In this document: positions 1-11,821 of the stretch, in pieces
How the letters are laid out: the number at the start of each line of letters is the position of its first letter
Numbering within the stretch: the stretch's first letter is position 1
Translations under genes and position numbers: made by a program
The notes under the pieces: model-generated
Told to the model about the DNA's origin: nothing
The model's input: the letters and a program-made list of their open reading frames with translations, nothing else
The model's database searches: none
NCBI GenBank assembly: GCA_037039925.1
Contig: JAXRKP010000138.1
Location: 1-64,000 of the forward strand
Source of the DNA: Doris montereyensis
Taxonomy: Eukaryota; Mollusca; Gastropoda; Nudibranchia; Dorididae
Direction of reading: 5' to 3'
Length of the DNA stretch: 64,000 nucleotides

Positions 1-29
1 ACACACATACACACTCACTCTCTTTCTCT

Positions 30-64
30 ATATATCTATCTATCTGTCTATCTATCTATATATC

Positions 65-163
<99 letters not shown>

Positions 164-178
164 TTATCTATCTATCTA
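30..178. repeat. TATC/GATA tetranucleotide microsatellite
   Basis: Near-perfect tandem TATC units over about 150 bases, with scattered TGTC and TTTA variants. Confidence 0.95.
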
Positions 179-744
179 TGTATCTTTCCACTGATTCATT
201 TTTTGATTTTCATCTATGCACAGTGATCTAGAAAACATATGCTTTTTACAGTCTTTTTATACCTCAGACCATAAATTGTCTTCCTCCTCTTAAACGCCCC
301 AAGAATTTTATCATCTTCTGATTTCAAGCCATTTGTTTCATTGTTTTAGGCTGGACTTACAAATCCTCAATTTACAACTCTTTTAAATATTTTTCAAGAT
401 TTTATTTCTGATTAGCTGTCTGGCAAAAGCCTGCCTACATGCTTAATATGAAATCAGAGGATACTTCTTGGCCATTTGTTATGCAAAAACTATTTTATCT
501 ATACATTGTAGATGTGAATTGCGTTGTGGCACTATCCGTAGTGTTGCGACACTGGCTCAAAACTGTTTGGCCTGTTTCGAATCTCTCAAGATGACATCGT
601 GATTGACTTAGTGATGGCTTCGCCAACAACAGCCACTGAATCCCAATCGTTTTTCGTTGATCGTTTACTATTTAAACTCAACAGCTTTGTGTAAAGTAAA
701 CTATCCAGGCTTATGGCACAAAGAGACAGTCTGTCATTGTCTTC
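179..744. other. Intergenic, nothing recognised
   Basis: AT-rich sequence without a convincing ORF, repeat match or RNA signal. Confidence 0.6.
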
Positions 745-885
745 CACACCAACTTTCCGTTCGTTAAGTCTGAAAAGATCTGGCTACCCATTGTGCTGCT
801 GGAGTTGAAATCGAACTCGAGTCCCTGAGTGGTAGTGAGACGTTCTAGTGACTCAGCTTTAGGCGCCTCCATTTTCATGAAGGCG
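745..885 (-). mobile_element. tRNA-derived SINE head (fragment)
   Basis: On the minus strand, GGCGCC is followed by AGCTGAGTCACTAGAACG (box A-like) and about 30 bases later by GAGTTCGATTTC (box B-like), the spacing of a tRNA gene. The arms have decayed too far for a working tRNA, so this is read as a SINE remnant. Confidence 0.5.
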
Positions 886-1154
886 CCACCTTTTTTAATT
901 GTTTATCTCAGTGCTTGAATGTCTGCATCTGATCCACTTGGACGCAATGTACTGTTTCTACTGTCACTCTAGAAGTTGATCTTGATCTTGCCAGCCATGG
1001 TTGATTCCAAATGGCATCCAGTTTCCATAGTAATGTTCATGCATTTACCTACCGTGACACTGACATCTTTGGCGTAGGAATTGATCTATTTTCCTGAATA
1101 GTGGCAGTTTTCAGCTTTGTTTATCATTTTCCAAATTTTGTTGGTTTCTTCGTC

Positions 1155-1398
1155 CTAGTTGAATAGTTTGGAGGCATATTGCCTTGGTGTTGTTTGTATG
1201 CAAGACAATCTATTTTGCAATGTTTTCCACTCCAGTTGGCAATGATGTTGTGCCTGCTCCAATGTGTTTAATAACAAAGCTGTGTCATCTGCAAAGTCGG
1301 TGTCACATATCCCTTTGACCAGATGGCGTCTTCTTCTGGCTCTGTCAAAATTAAATTCATGGTACTGTTCGACTCTCATTGCTTGTCTCAAGCAAATT
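1155..1398 (-). mobile_element. LINE reverse transcriptase fragment
   Basis: The minus strand encodes DTDFADDTALLLNTLEQAQ, the reverse-transcriptase palm with the FADD catalytic motif, followed by decayed sequence. The reading is cut at 1403, where a Tigger-like MITE begins. Confidence 0.7.
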
Positions 1399-1402
1399 AA
1401 TA

Positions 1403-2207
1403 CAGTGGAACTTCTCAAATCGGAAACCCGAGGATTTGGGAAACCCGGCTTATCGAGAAGAATTCCCAGTGAACGGAATTGTTTCCATATATTTTACCTC
1501 TCTAAACGGGAAATGTTCCCGGCTAATCTGGACAATTTTCGCGGGCTTGCATTGATTATCATCACCATTTCCCCCATATTTATTCTAACACTCACTTTTT
1601 ATCCCAATTTGGTTTCCGTGTTAGTGAAGCATCAATTATTACACCTGCATTAGTGCTAAACGTGTTATACTTAGCATAAAGTATACTTGATGTCACAAGT
1701 GCCAGTTCAAGTCGACCATAATGCCAGACACACCAGACATCCATTAAGAAGGGGTGAAAGCAAGCTTCGAGCCAGATCTTGCTTGTCCACCTAACAATAC
1801 AGTACAGTGTTGACACTGGGTGGCACTTAGAAAGTTATGCACTAGCATAGTCTTTTATTGCCCGTCTCATCCGTCAATCGCAAGGGTGGACACGAGAGGA
1901 GAGTTAGCGACCCACCATGCCTTCTTGATTATGTGTCTATCTATCTACCGTCCAAGGAAGATCGATTGTGAGTGTGTGAGTGACATCTTTGTTCATCTTT
2001 GATGAGTGCCATTTTCGTTTTGATCTACTGGTCATGTGGCTACTTGTTCGTTTAATTTTGTATTTTACCATTCACAGTGAAGGGCTTAGGTACCTTAAAC
2101 TGCTGAAGTAAAACCTAAATCCCTAGGTCCCTGGCAAATCGGGAAACCTGGCAAATCGGGACGATTTTACAATCCACCCAGGCTTTCCGTTTAGAGAGGT
2201 TCCACTG
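1403..2207. mobile_element. Tigger/pogo-like MITE with inverted ends and TA duplication
   Basis: The left end reads CAGTGGAACTTCTCAAATCG. The right end, on the other strand, reads CAGTGGAACCTCTCTAAACG. Each is flanked by TA (1401-1402 and 2208-2209). CAGTGGAACCT-type ends with a TA target are typical of pogo/Tigger elements. The 805-base interior has no transposase I can recognise. Confidence 0.75.
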
Positions 2208-2415
2208 TATGCGACGATGAATAGATACGGCGCTTGAGTGTTCTCTCGGACGAATCCTGACCAGTGTGTAGTGTGCTGAGTGAGTCTTTGGTCATATTAT
2301 AGCAAATGCTCTGATGTTTTATGGTGCTTTCTTTTTCATCTCTATGCGGGTTATCTGATATTATACGCTGAGTTTTTTTTCTTTTTTTCCTCGTGTCCTT
2401 TCAGTGGGCTTCATG

Positions 2416-3450
2416 TTAAGACCGGGGGTGGGGAATGCCATGTTTGCCGAAAATGGGCTAAATCTAGTATATCATACTAGTGCAAAGAGCAGTTCATTCC
2501 CGTCACAATGATATCATAAAAGAAGCTCAATATCGATTCTTTGAATTTATACGAATTATGTTTAGAAACGATACAGTCCTATCTTTCAACACAGCTATTA
2601 TACGATAAAATCCGGAAATATTGTCTAAAGTACTGCACGTTGGTGCTCATTTTGATCGTCACAAAATACGCGTTCCAAGCAAGACTCTTTTGATGATCTA
2701 TTATTGCCTTAGATCGTCCGAAAAATACGTGACATATTCCGCGCATCTTTTATCAAAAGGCACCATCTCGAAATGAGTAAAACGTAAAAAGTTGAAACAG
2801 TGACGATAAGAAGTAGTTGAAAGCCTCCCAAGGTCTTATGATGATTCAAAGTATTATCCTACTCTTTTCTTACCTTATGGTAGAAAAATATATTCAAATA
2901 ACAGAAGAAGAAAAAGAGAAAAATACGATTTTCTCAAAATGCAGTTTTTTTGTTTATCATTTTCCATCTCCCTTTTTTATTTTCAACGTATCTTCGAGAA
3001 ATTTGGTATGAATGATGAGTGAGGGAAAGCAAAATAATGATCAGATGCTTTTTGGATATGTATTTTTTGTTGGAAAAATTGAATTCTTTGTATGGTATTT
3101 TTGTACATTTTTCGGTTGTTCTCATATGCTATTTTCAAAAATTCATAAAAACAAAAATTATTAATAGAACAAGAATCTGATCTGATAAACTTAGATATTG
3201 TATCAAATAAAGTGTGCGCCAAGTTTGGAAGAAATTTGTCGGAAAATGTAGAAGCCTATCGATATTGAACTTGGTAAAATGTTGGGGCAAAATCCAAGAT
3301 AACGGCCATTACCATGGCAACCGGAAGCGTCAGGAAAAAAAAATCAATGACACATTTAAACTCAGCACACTATGTCCATCACACTTATAAATAAGTTAAA
3401 TTGATAGGAACAAACGGGACAATTTTCACTCCAGGACCCCCCCCTCTTAA
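2416..3450. mobile_element. TTAA-flanked 1-kb non-coding element, copy 1
   Basis: 1035 bases bounded by TTAA at both ends, with G-rich inverted termini. It aligns along most of its length with the copy at 20157-21178 (shared stretches include ATGATATCATAAAAGAAGCT and ATCGATTCTTTGAATTTATA). No coding capacity. It carries a YY1-like box and X-box at 3294-3322. Confidence 0.8.
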
Positions 3451-3880
3451 CTTCTCTTGACTGACAACCGAAGGCCACGAGATGTGATATGGATCGTCCT
3501 CAGTCCATACACATGGTTGTTGGTTCTCTTGAGTCTCTTCCGCCTTGACTGGTGACTGATAATGCACTTTATACGCTCAGTGATGCAGGAAACATTGCAC
3601 TCTCACATAGTTTAGTCCGCCTACTTAAGTAGTATGTCAGGGGTGTGGCGCTTAGTGCCAACATCTGTAAGATTTAGGAGATGGATAAGGACCATAGATG
3701 TATGTCTGTCTTTATAAAGACGCACTGAATAGACAGCCAAATGTGCTATTCCATGTAGAGCCCCCTACACGTCAATGTAAAAGAACATACAATACCAACG
3801 GTTTATTTCACAACTTTTTATTTATTTATTTAAGAAAGTCTTCGATAGAGTTTTGTACAAGAGTCTCAGGCACATCTTCA
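3451..3880. other. Intergenic, nothing recognised
   Basis: Unremarkable sequence between the TTAA element and a LINE remnant. Confidence 0.5.
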
Positions 3881-3904
3881 GATTCTTCAAAATAGAGGAA
3901 GGGG

Positions 3905-5285
3905 TTATTGTAGTAATCAAAGTTTTCTACGGTCATTCCAGCAGCTCAGTTCTCTTGAGACAGATTGGAGAGTTATTCCAAACACCAGTTAGCGTCAGAC
4001 AGGTCTGCATCAGGTCTGCATCCTTTGCCCTGTATTGTTCAACTTAATCCTAGCGAGAATCATGCAGGAGATCGTCGAAATCTACCAAACTCCATATCCA
4101 TTAGTGGCAGGCAAATCTGTAACCTTGGATGTGCAGTTGACCAATCTAATAGGAGGGGTGAGAGGAAGGGGAGGGTGGCATCAGTAACAACGAGCTTAAA
4201 GACGCCAACAAACAAACGCCAAAGATACGTAGTGAATTTCTTCTGCTATACTGTTCATTACTAACAGCCTTCCTATAAACTAACTTTTAGTGAGTCCTTT
4301 ATTTCTTTATTCTCTTCTTCGAATTAACTAGTAACTTGTTTGTTGGTATCTACTTCCCTTCTCAGTGTCTCGTTTTCAAATTGTCGATCGACTAAAATTC
4401 CTTTGATTTCTTCAATTTGAATTGAGAAATGTCCTATAATTTCTTCCTTGACTTTGTGAATTATTACTTCAAAGTCCCTTTTCTCTATCATGGAAATATT
4501 AGTAGCGGACTCATTTTGAGTGATAAATTAAATAACTTTGGATTGACTACTAGATCTATCTTCTAAAGAGTCATCAGTACTATGCGTTTTGACACGCTTT
4601 TTGCTTTGCCCATGTTTTGATTGGTATAATACTCTTATAAGACATGTTTCTGGGCTAGATTAAACAGTCATATTACACACACATTACAGATCTGGATTTT
4701 TAAAAATAACTGTTGATACACAGGCACGGATTAATTCTCCCTAACAGTCAATTTATATAATTCAGCCACGAACCTGTCTGTTTTTTGAAGAGCAAATCAC
4801 AAACACACCTTCATGGCGGTCATGTTGTTGTCCGAGAACCCCCTCCCCCCCAAAAAAAACAACAGACTTGTAAGAGCATCAGCGTACGGGATGGAAGTCA
4901 GCACACAAAAATTCGAGGCGATGGTGAATAGCATGGTCACCGCGTGCTAACATCATCGTAAATAGCGAATCCCTTGACTAAGTAGCCAATTTCAAATACC
5001 TAGGAGTCACCCTATAATAAAGTGATACCTGTACAACAGAGTTTCGGATCCAGATTGCTCCAACCACATCATCGATGGCCAGATTAAACAAGGTGTGGAA
5101 GAGTAACATCAACTTCCGATCAAAACTCAAGCACTTCAGATCGCTGACGATTTCATTCATGCTATACGGACGTGAGACCTGGACATTGAATCCTGATGAG
5201 TGATGAGGTAAAACGAATACAGGCCTTCGAAACCAAATGCCTATTGAGATTACTCTGCATTTCGTGCAGGTAACATAAAACTGGT
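3905..5285 (+). mobile_element. Decayed LINE (RT and C-terminal region), interrupted
   Basis: Frame-shifted pieces of a reverse transcriptase run on the plus strand. A VRQ-C motif region lies near 3990-4030, then ISGRQICNLGCAVD near 4100, where FADD has decayed. From 4858 to 5285 come RASAYGMEVSTQKFE, a YG-ETWTL segment and QAFETKCL. The order matches APE-type non-LTR elements. About 640 bases between 4213 and 4857 are foreign to it. Confidence 0.7.
4290..4625 (-). mobile_element. LINE ORF1-like coiled-coil fragment
   Basis: The minus strand has a nearly open frame rich in E, K, I and L heptads (IQIEEIKGILVDRQFENETL and then EEENKEIKDSLK), preceded by a Lys/Ser-rich stretch. This looks like the coiled-coil part of a LINE ORF1 protein. 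It sits inside the gap of the plus-strand LINE. Family membership is inferred. Confidence 0.4.
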
Positions 5286-7040
5286 ATGAGGTACGTTAAG
5301 TTATTTGCATCTTTGTAAGGACAATTTCGGTATGTATGCATTCGTTTTCATAATTTCCACTGGACAAACAATCTTATGAATCCTTTCTATCAGCTACAGT
5401 ATCAATAAATACATATGTCCTGCTATTACAATTTCTTGTTTATGATATTATAATGATATCGGGCTGTTACAACTCCTGTGAACTGTTGGTACCAGCATAG
5501 TGACCTGTTTCATTATCTGCACACTAAATTTACACCTCCGTCTAAATTTATTCTCTTTGGTTCTCTGTCTCTCTGTCTCTACGTATCTTTGTGTCTCGCT
5601 GTATCTCTATGTGTCTCTTTATGTATCTGTCTCTTTCTCTGTCTCTGTTCCTTTACTTTATAATAGCGCCCTTCGTCTCTATGTTGTAACCGTCATCCCG
5701 GATGTTATGAGTACCCAGATCCCTGGTAGTCTCGAATGCTGAAATTGGATGAGCAAGCATATCCAATCAAATAAATCTTTAAGGGGGGCGGGGGTGGGGT
5801 TGTCCTGAAATCGAGTATTATGGTAAAGAAAAACGATTAAAAAAAATGTTTTGTTAGTATTACCCTTCAAGGTTATGAGACACCATTTACTGGACAGTGG
5901 GAATTCCCATAGCATCAGTACTACATTCTACAATACCTTAATATTGTACTACACGAGCACATGAGTAGCGTAAACAACTAGATGACACGAACGTGCCTGT
6001 GACCTCGCTTTGCCCTAGTTGGTTTTTATGCAGTCACGGTACATAAGGCACCCATTGGCTCGTTCGGCAATATTAAGAAAGTGAGCCCGTGATAGAGCGT
6101 AGTATTAGTATTAAATTGGAGTACATTGATGCTCAATTGAAAGAAAAGAAGAGGAAAGTTGACGGTGGAAAAGTCTAGGGGAAGGCCAGAGTCTAGGAAG
6201 AGGCTGAGGAAAGCGGCCCAGCCTGTCAGACAGGAATGTTTCGAAGTGAGATCACGTTTTCCGTCCAAATTTTCATGTTCATTTTTCAAATGCGATTTTC
6301 TCAAAACTCTCATTTTCGGAACATAAATTCTATCTCCATCCTTATTTATCGACCAATTAATGTGCAATTTGGCATATAACAAGTTCATAGACGTATGAAA
6401 AAACTATTAGAGAGGTATTTTGGATTTTGTTAATTTATTTTCAATATATTTGTGACTTTATCGCCAAAAATAGCAAAAACATGACATTGTCGATTATCCC
6501 ATTTTTGAAGCGTAAAATACAATCAAATATATGGATTCAAAAAAACGACAACTCTCTATTTGTCTTTAGGTACCATGTTCAGGAGTACGTGTGTGAAATT
6601 CCAAAAGAATAGCACAAAAACTGGTGAAGGAGATAGAATTAGAAATAAGTCTATTTTGTTGTTTACAATTCAAAATGGCGTCTGTTTCCATGGCAACAAT
6701 AATAAATATTTGAAAAAAAATCCAACCGTTCCCCACTAATTCAGACTCGCTAAGGCCGAATATAATTGTTGAAATGGTGTCCTAAAATAACTTAGATAAT
6801 CACTTTCACTTTTCCTTTAATAAGTCGTCTCCAGTGCAGACACTGTATTACAGGGGAGTTAATCAATTACATACATATACATGTACGATAGCTGTTGATT
6901 GCGTGATTACTTCCCCCGTGTCAGTTCAATCGTGCATGTACTGAGGGATAATGAACACCATAACCATGAAAGCTATGTAAAGAGTGGGTGTCGCGTGTAT
7001 ACGTATGTACTTTTCATTATAAACATGATGTAATAAATAA
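5286..7040. other. Intergenic; CTGT-rich tract and decayed repeat
   Basis: A degenerate CTGT/CTCT tract lies at 5555-5655. From about 6270 to 6740 the sequence resembles the 3' part of the TTAA element family and ends in a YY1/X-box motif (6671-6697). No gene is seen. Confidence 0.55.
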
Positions 7041-7045
7041 AACTG

Positions 7046-7390
7046 CAGCTGAACCGTAGTGTTGTGAGCTGGTATTTACGACGACATTGGTTCAAGTCCC
7101 ACGGCAGGCACAGGTGGGTTTTCCCCCACAACGTTGTGCTCTTAGGAAAGGTATTTCACTCTACTATCCTCACTTGACTTAGGTGTGAATGAGTACCCAG
7201 CTATAGGAAGAGAAAGACCTTGTGAGGGTGTTAGCATGAAAAGCCTAACAGGCTTGTGTACTGTATGCTCCGTCGGGAGCTGAGAAGGAATATGAATGAA
7301 ATGGCCTGTTGGGGATAAATGATGTACAGTCTGTGAGTCTGCACTTGTGCGGGGATACGGACTATAAATCCATCTTTATTTATTTAGCTC
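7046..7390 (+). mobile_element. tRNA-derived SINE
   Basis: GGTTCAAGTCC at 7089-7099 fits the pol III box B consensus exactly. A long unrelated body follows, then a tail with CTATAAATCCATC and TTTATTTATT repeats. No good box A is visible, so the 5' part is diverged. Confidence 0.6.
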
Positions 7391-7474
7391 TATGTATTAT
7401 GTATGTTATCTATGTATACATTAATATGTATGTATGAGTACAGCATGTGTGTATGTCTGTGTGTGTGTATTATG

Positions 7475-7477
<3 letters not shown>

Positions 7478-7508
<31 letters not shown>

Positions 7509-7556
7509 TGTATGTATGTATGTATGCATGTGTATGTATGTATGTATGCATGTGTG
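7478..7556. repeat. TATG tetranucleotide microsatellite
   Basis: Tandem TATG units with a few TGTG and CATG variants, directly after the SINE tail region. Confidence 0.95.
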
Positions 7557-7963
7557 TATTTCTTTCTTCAATGTTTGCTTTGTAAAAGCAACATTATCTT
7601 TTGATTAAAATTTAATCATCCTCTGAAAGCAACAATCACCTTTTAGAGAAAATATCTAGGCTATTCACAGATTTACCAGAAATACATTTTAATCTCGGCC
7701 AAATTACCAAATGGCTTTTTTTTTAATCGATACTTGTTCCAATTAAAAGATAAAACATATTATATAATTTATTCCGGTACAACATACTGTTTTACCTCAC
7801 AATAGAAAAGAACCATAATGTGAACCATGTGTTTACAATTGTAAGGCAGGTTCCCTCTCTTGGCGAACGCCTTTGTTGAAAATGAAAAGAGAATAACTGC
7901 AAGACACATTATTATTCGGAAACGTGTAAAATATTCTGGCCTGCGCTGAACGTTGTCGTGGAA

Positions 7964-7971
7964 CCGGAAGT
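7964..7971 (+). promoter_or_regulatory. Candidate ETS-type promoter site
   Basis: CCGGAAGT matches the ETS consensus common in housekeeping promoters. It sits 134 bases before a good splice donor at 8105, so the SEC31 first exon may start here. This is speculative. Confidence 0.2.
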
Positions 7972-9995
7972 GATAATTTGCTGATTATAGTTATAGTGGC
8001 GTCTGCCACGTTGAAAATAACAACAGTACTTCAAGTATTTTCTACGTGGATCTTACACATAAACACACACATTTTCATTTAGAACGACATTGGACATATC
8101 AAAGGTAGGTAGTTTCTTTAGTATGTCTCAAATATTTGTATATTTTCTTCAAAAGTGTCCACTCCATGTGAAAACCTGCCCCCATCGATTACCTGATCTC
8201 TATTCCACTCTTATTCTTGACAACATTGACATTCATTCAATAATTCATCAAACTATCGACTATCAACACTTGGTTGTTAGTTTTACAACAGTTGCAAAAA
8301 AATCAGCAAGAAAAGTCAATAGTCATAAAATTCACCGTCACCACTTTAACAGTTGTGTCCAATTTGTAAATTGATGTTAGATATAAACCAGTGAGTAAGC
8401 CTATTGTTTTGCTCACTTCAATTCAATGAAGCTGTCTGAGCTGTGGTAAGTTCAAAGTTTCACCGGCTGGCTTTTTCTTCTCTGGGCTAGAGTACCTTGA
8501 TCTAGGACCCAGATTCCATTGCTAGATATAGAGTACCAGATCTAATCTAGATAGTTTTCAATCTAGATCTGGATTTGACGCCTTTCTAGTTTAAAAGGGT
8601 AGATCAATGTAGATAGTCTAAATTCTAGATTAGATTCTAGCAAGGGTCTCTCTATATGGCAGGTTTCACAAAAAATGGGACCCAATGATAACTTGAACTC
8701 TTCAATTAATGTTTCTCAAAGTCTAATTGGTGAATCTTCTTAACATTTGGTCCATGTATAGCTTTGACATCGCAGATATAAAAAACATAATATTGTGAAG
8801 TTTGCTTTCAATTTGTGTGTTTTGTGAATATTTTTTGGGTGTGAACGTCAGCAATCCAGACAGACCACATTTCCCTCTTTTTAATAAGTCCCTTTTCACC
8901 TTTAGGTGAGGTCAACGACCTTTTTATTCTGTTTTCTTTAATTCCATGTGGAAGAGAATTGTTCAAAGAAAATTTGGCGAGTCCTAAATATTTTTTATCT
9001 TTTGCAGTGATCACGTGAGGCAGATTTCAGATTTTCGTTATTATGTAACAACTGATGTCTATAAATGAACACACGTTAAGAGCTGAAAAAAAAACAGTTG
9101 AAAAATACGTAGAAGCGCCGTTTTTTGATCTTAAGTGAAAGAAAACGTATTCCTACCACCATATATTCTGTAAAAGACACGAAAAAATCATAGGTAACTC
9201 TAAATGAGAGTGAGAATACCATGAGACTACTGGCAGTCTACGAGACCTCATGGTCGGACAAAAAATATTTTTTTCGATCTGAGATCTAATAACGGTAATA
9301 TTGCGTCGAGCTATTGTCTCGTAGTTCATCGGGTGTAAGCCTATTGGGAAATCATGAAATTTTTGTTTTTAAATTGTCTGGTTGGCTTTGCGGAATATTT
9401 TGTTTTTGGATTACTCTACGGCCATGTGCTTACGGCCATGCAAAAATGTAGACGATGATCGGACATCAGAAAGGAGACTGTGATCAGGTTAGATTCGAGA
9501 CCGTTCAGGTTAGATTCGGTTGCATTAGCAAAACCTGCTTTAGCTTATCAGGAGTGAAACTTATGTAAAAGAAGTCCGGCAATCAATAGGCTTTCATGAT
9601 TTATTATGTTCTAATAAATAAAGACAAGATAATTGGCAATACGGGAGGTTTAGAAGTCCATTACAATGATAGTGACTTTACGTCTCCACTATGCACAGTT
9701 TCCTTGGCATAACAATACAATATGACTAAAAACCCATTTAACGAGAGAGAGAGAAAATAATACTAATAGCACAGGTTCAAGTAGAGTTTAAGATTTGCCA
9801 GCCACCGCTCCCATCCCGTCCCGTATTCTGCGAAGCAATTATCGATCGATAAAGACAAGTTTGTGCTATCTAGTGGGGCGCTCTATGTGACTGTAGATTT
9901 AGAGAGGGGGATGAGTGATGACGGGAGTATCGGAGAAGTGATGATTTACGGGGAGAAAGGAACAACAAAAGAAATTTTCTTTTCGGCGAGGGTTT

Positions 9996-9997
<2 letters not shown>

Positions 9998-10061
<64 letters not shown>
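9998..10061. repeat. CT dinucleotide microsatellite
   Basis: Perfect CT repeat of about 32 units. Confidence 0.97.
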
Positions 10062-10063
<2 letters not shown>

Positions 10064-10891
10064 TGGCAAATATCGGCCTATACTATCGCATCCTCACTCG
10101 TTAAAATTATAAGTCGTGAAGTTTACCGTACCAGTTTGAGCAGAATGGTACACACGATAAACCCGTAACACGTAATAAGGATAATATAAAGGCGTACAAT
10201 CACAGAATTTTACAAAAACGGGACAAAATGCATTGGTTTTCATTTTCATCATCCACACGATCCGGATCGCAAAGTCATCTGATCAACGGTAAGGCACCGG
10301 CCGTGGACTCCACGCCCGAGGTGTCGGGAAACACAAACACAGACTTCACATCTTATTGAGAACTAGGGAAAAGTTCTCCAAACCAGATGCCCAAGCGTTA
10401 ATCACTAAATAAACGCCTAGGAAATCGGTCGACGGACGCGAGCAGTTCAACGCACTGGCGCTTGGACCCAGAATTTTCAGTTATGCCCCTTGACTGAAAA
10501 ACATGACTTTTAAAAGCTAATTTACTTGCTCCACAGTCCTTTGCTATCTCTTAAAGTCATATATCTGGAATCCTCATGTTCTAAGCTTTAACATGGTATA
10601 TAACACTTGTAAAAAATATAACATGTACATTTTGAAAAAAAGAGGAAATGGGGATGGACCATTTGTAAACCTGCCATATATAATATTTCAAAGACAAAGA
10701 TCTATTAGATCTAGATATAGCTAGATCTGGCTTTAAGTAGATCTAAATGTTCTTGAAAGGTTGCTTTCAATTGCAGTCAAGTCTTTCGTGACTGAATGCG
10801 ACTTTTGGGTCGATGTGACACTGACTGTGTGAGACAGACAACGGAATATGCTAGACTAATCGAGACTGAGACGTCAGATAGCGTGACATTA

Positions 10892-10967
10892 GACTGACAC
10901 CAACCATTCTGCTAGCATCGGCTTTTCAAGACTGACATCAGCCATTCTGCTAGCATTGGCTTTTCAA
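10892..10967. repeat. 38-bp tandem duplication
   Basis: Two adjacent copies of a 38-base unit beginning GACTGACA and containing CCATTCTGCTAGCAT, differing at three positions. Confidence 0.9.
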
Positions 10968-11452
10968 GACATTTGTTGGACATAAGAAATATTCAGTTGC
11001 TTCATAAATGTGTACTCCTTAAGATCTGATGTCCCGTTTGACCCAGAAATAGTTGACCAGATAGGAATACCTCGCTAAATTTTAGTCAATTTTAAAAAAA
11101 TGGGAATAAAGAGGCATCTCAGAAGGGTCTCCCCTGATTACGTGAAAACAAAAGGGGGGGGGGCATCATGCCCCTCCCCCTCCCTGTGTAAAGGATGTCA
11201 TGTCTGAATAAAGTTACAGGTTTGTAAGAAAAGTTGTATGGATAATGTGACAAGATGAAAATATACAAGCCTTCAAAAAAAACCTGGATAATGAAAAAGT
11301 GACAAATCTTTCACGCATGTACCTTTAATTTTTTTTAAAAAGAGTAATCTTTTTTCTATTTTCATGCAATTTGTATAAGAAAGTACAGTGCCTATGTTTT
11401 TTTCTTTTGTGAAAATAACTTTTCTTTTATATATACTGTATACTTTTTATAG

Positions 11453-11761
11453 GATAAAAATGAGGGTCAAAGAGATAGACCGAACTGCCAATTTGACATG
11501 GTCTCCTGCTAGTGACTATCCGATATATGTTGCTACTGGAACAGCAGCTCAGCAACTGGATGCTACATTTAGGTAAGAATACCGTGAAATGAACAATAAT
11601 CGTGAGAGTGATTGATTTTTAACAAAGGTTTTCTTTTAAATTGTTATAATGTTGTTTCCTGAAAGATTTATAGTCATCCTTTTTTCTCTATGATGCTATC
11701 ATTGATTTAAAATACAGCAATTTCTGCGTCATGTAAATATCTATAACACAACAAGCCTCCT

Positions 11762-11821
<60 letters not shown>

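Larger units (their letters stand above)
7557..11452. other. Upstream flank of SEC31
   Basis: No coding gene seen. It includes AGATCT-rich patches (8500-8650, 10690-10745), a CT microsatellite, a 38-bp tandem duplication and a CpG-richer patch at about 10200-10480. Candidate 5' UTR donors for SEC31 are at 8105 (aaaggtaggt) and 10289 (caacggtaagg). Confidence 0.5.

Noticed and set aside
3697..4264. Small plus-strand protein genes
   Set aside because: These open frames are pieces of a frame-shifted LINE reverse transcriptase.
7403..7585. Cys/Val/Tyr-Met repeat protein
   Set aside because: Translation of the TATG microsatellite.
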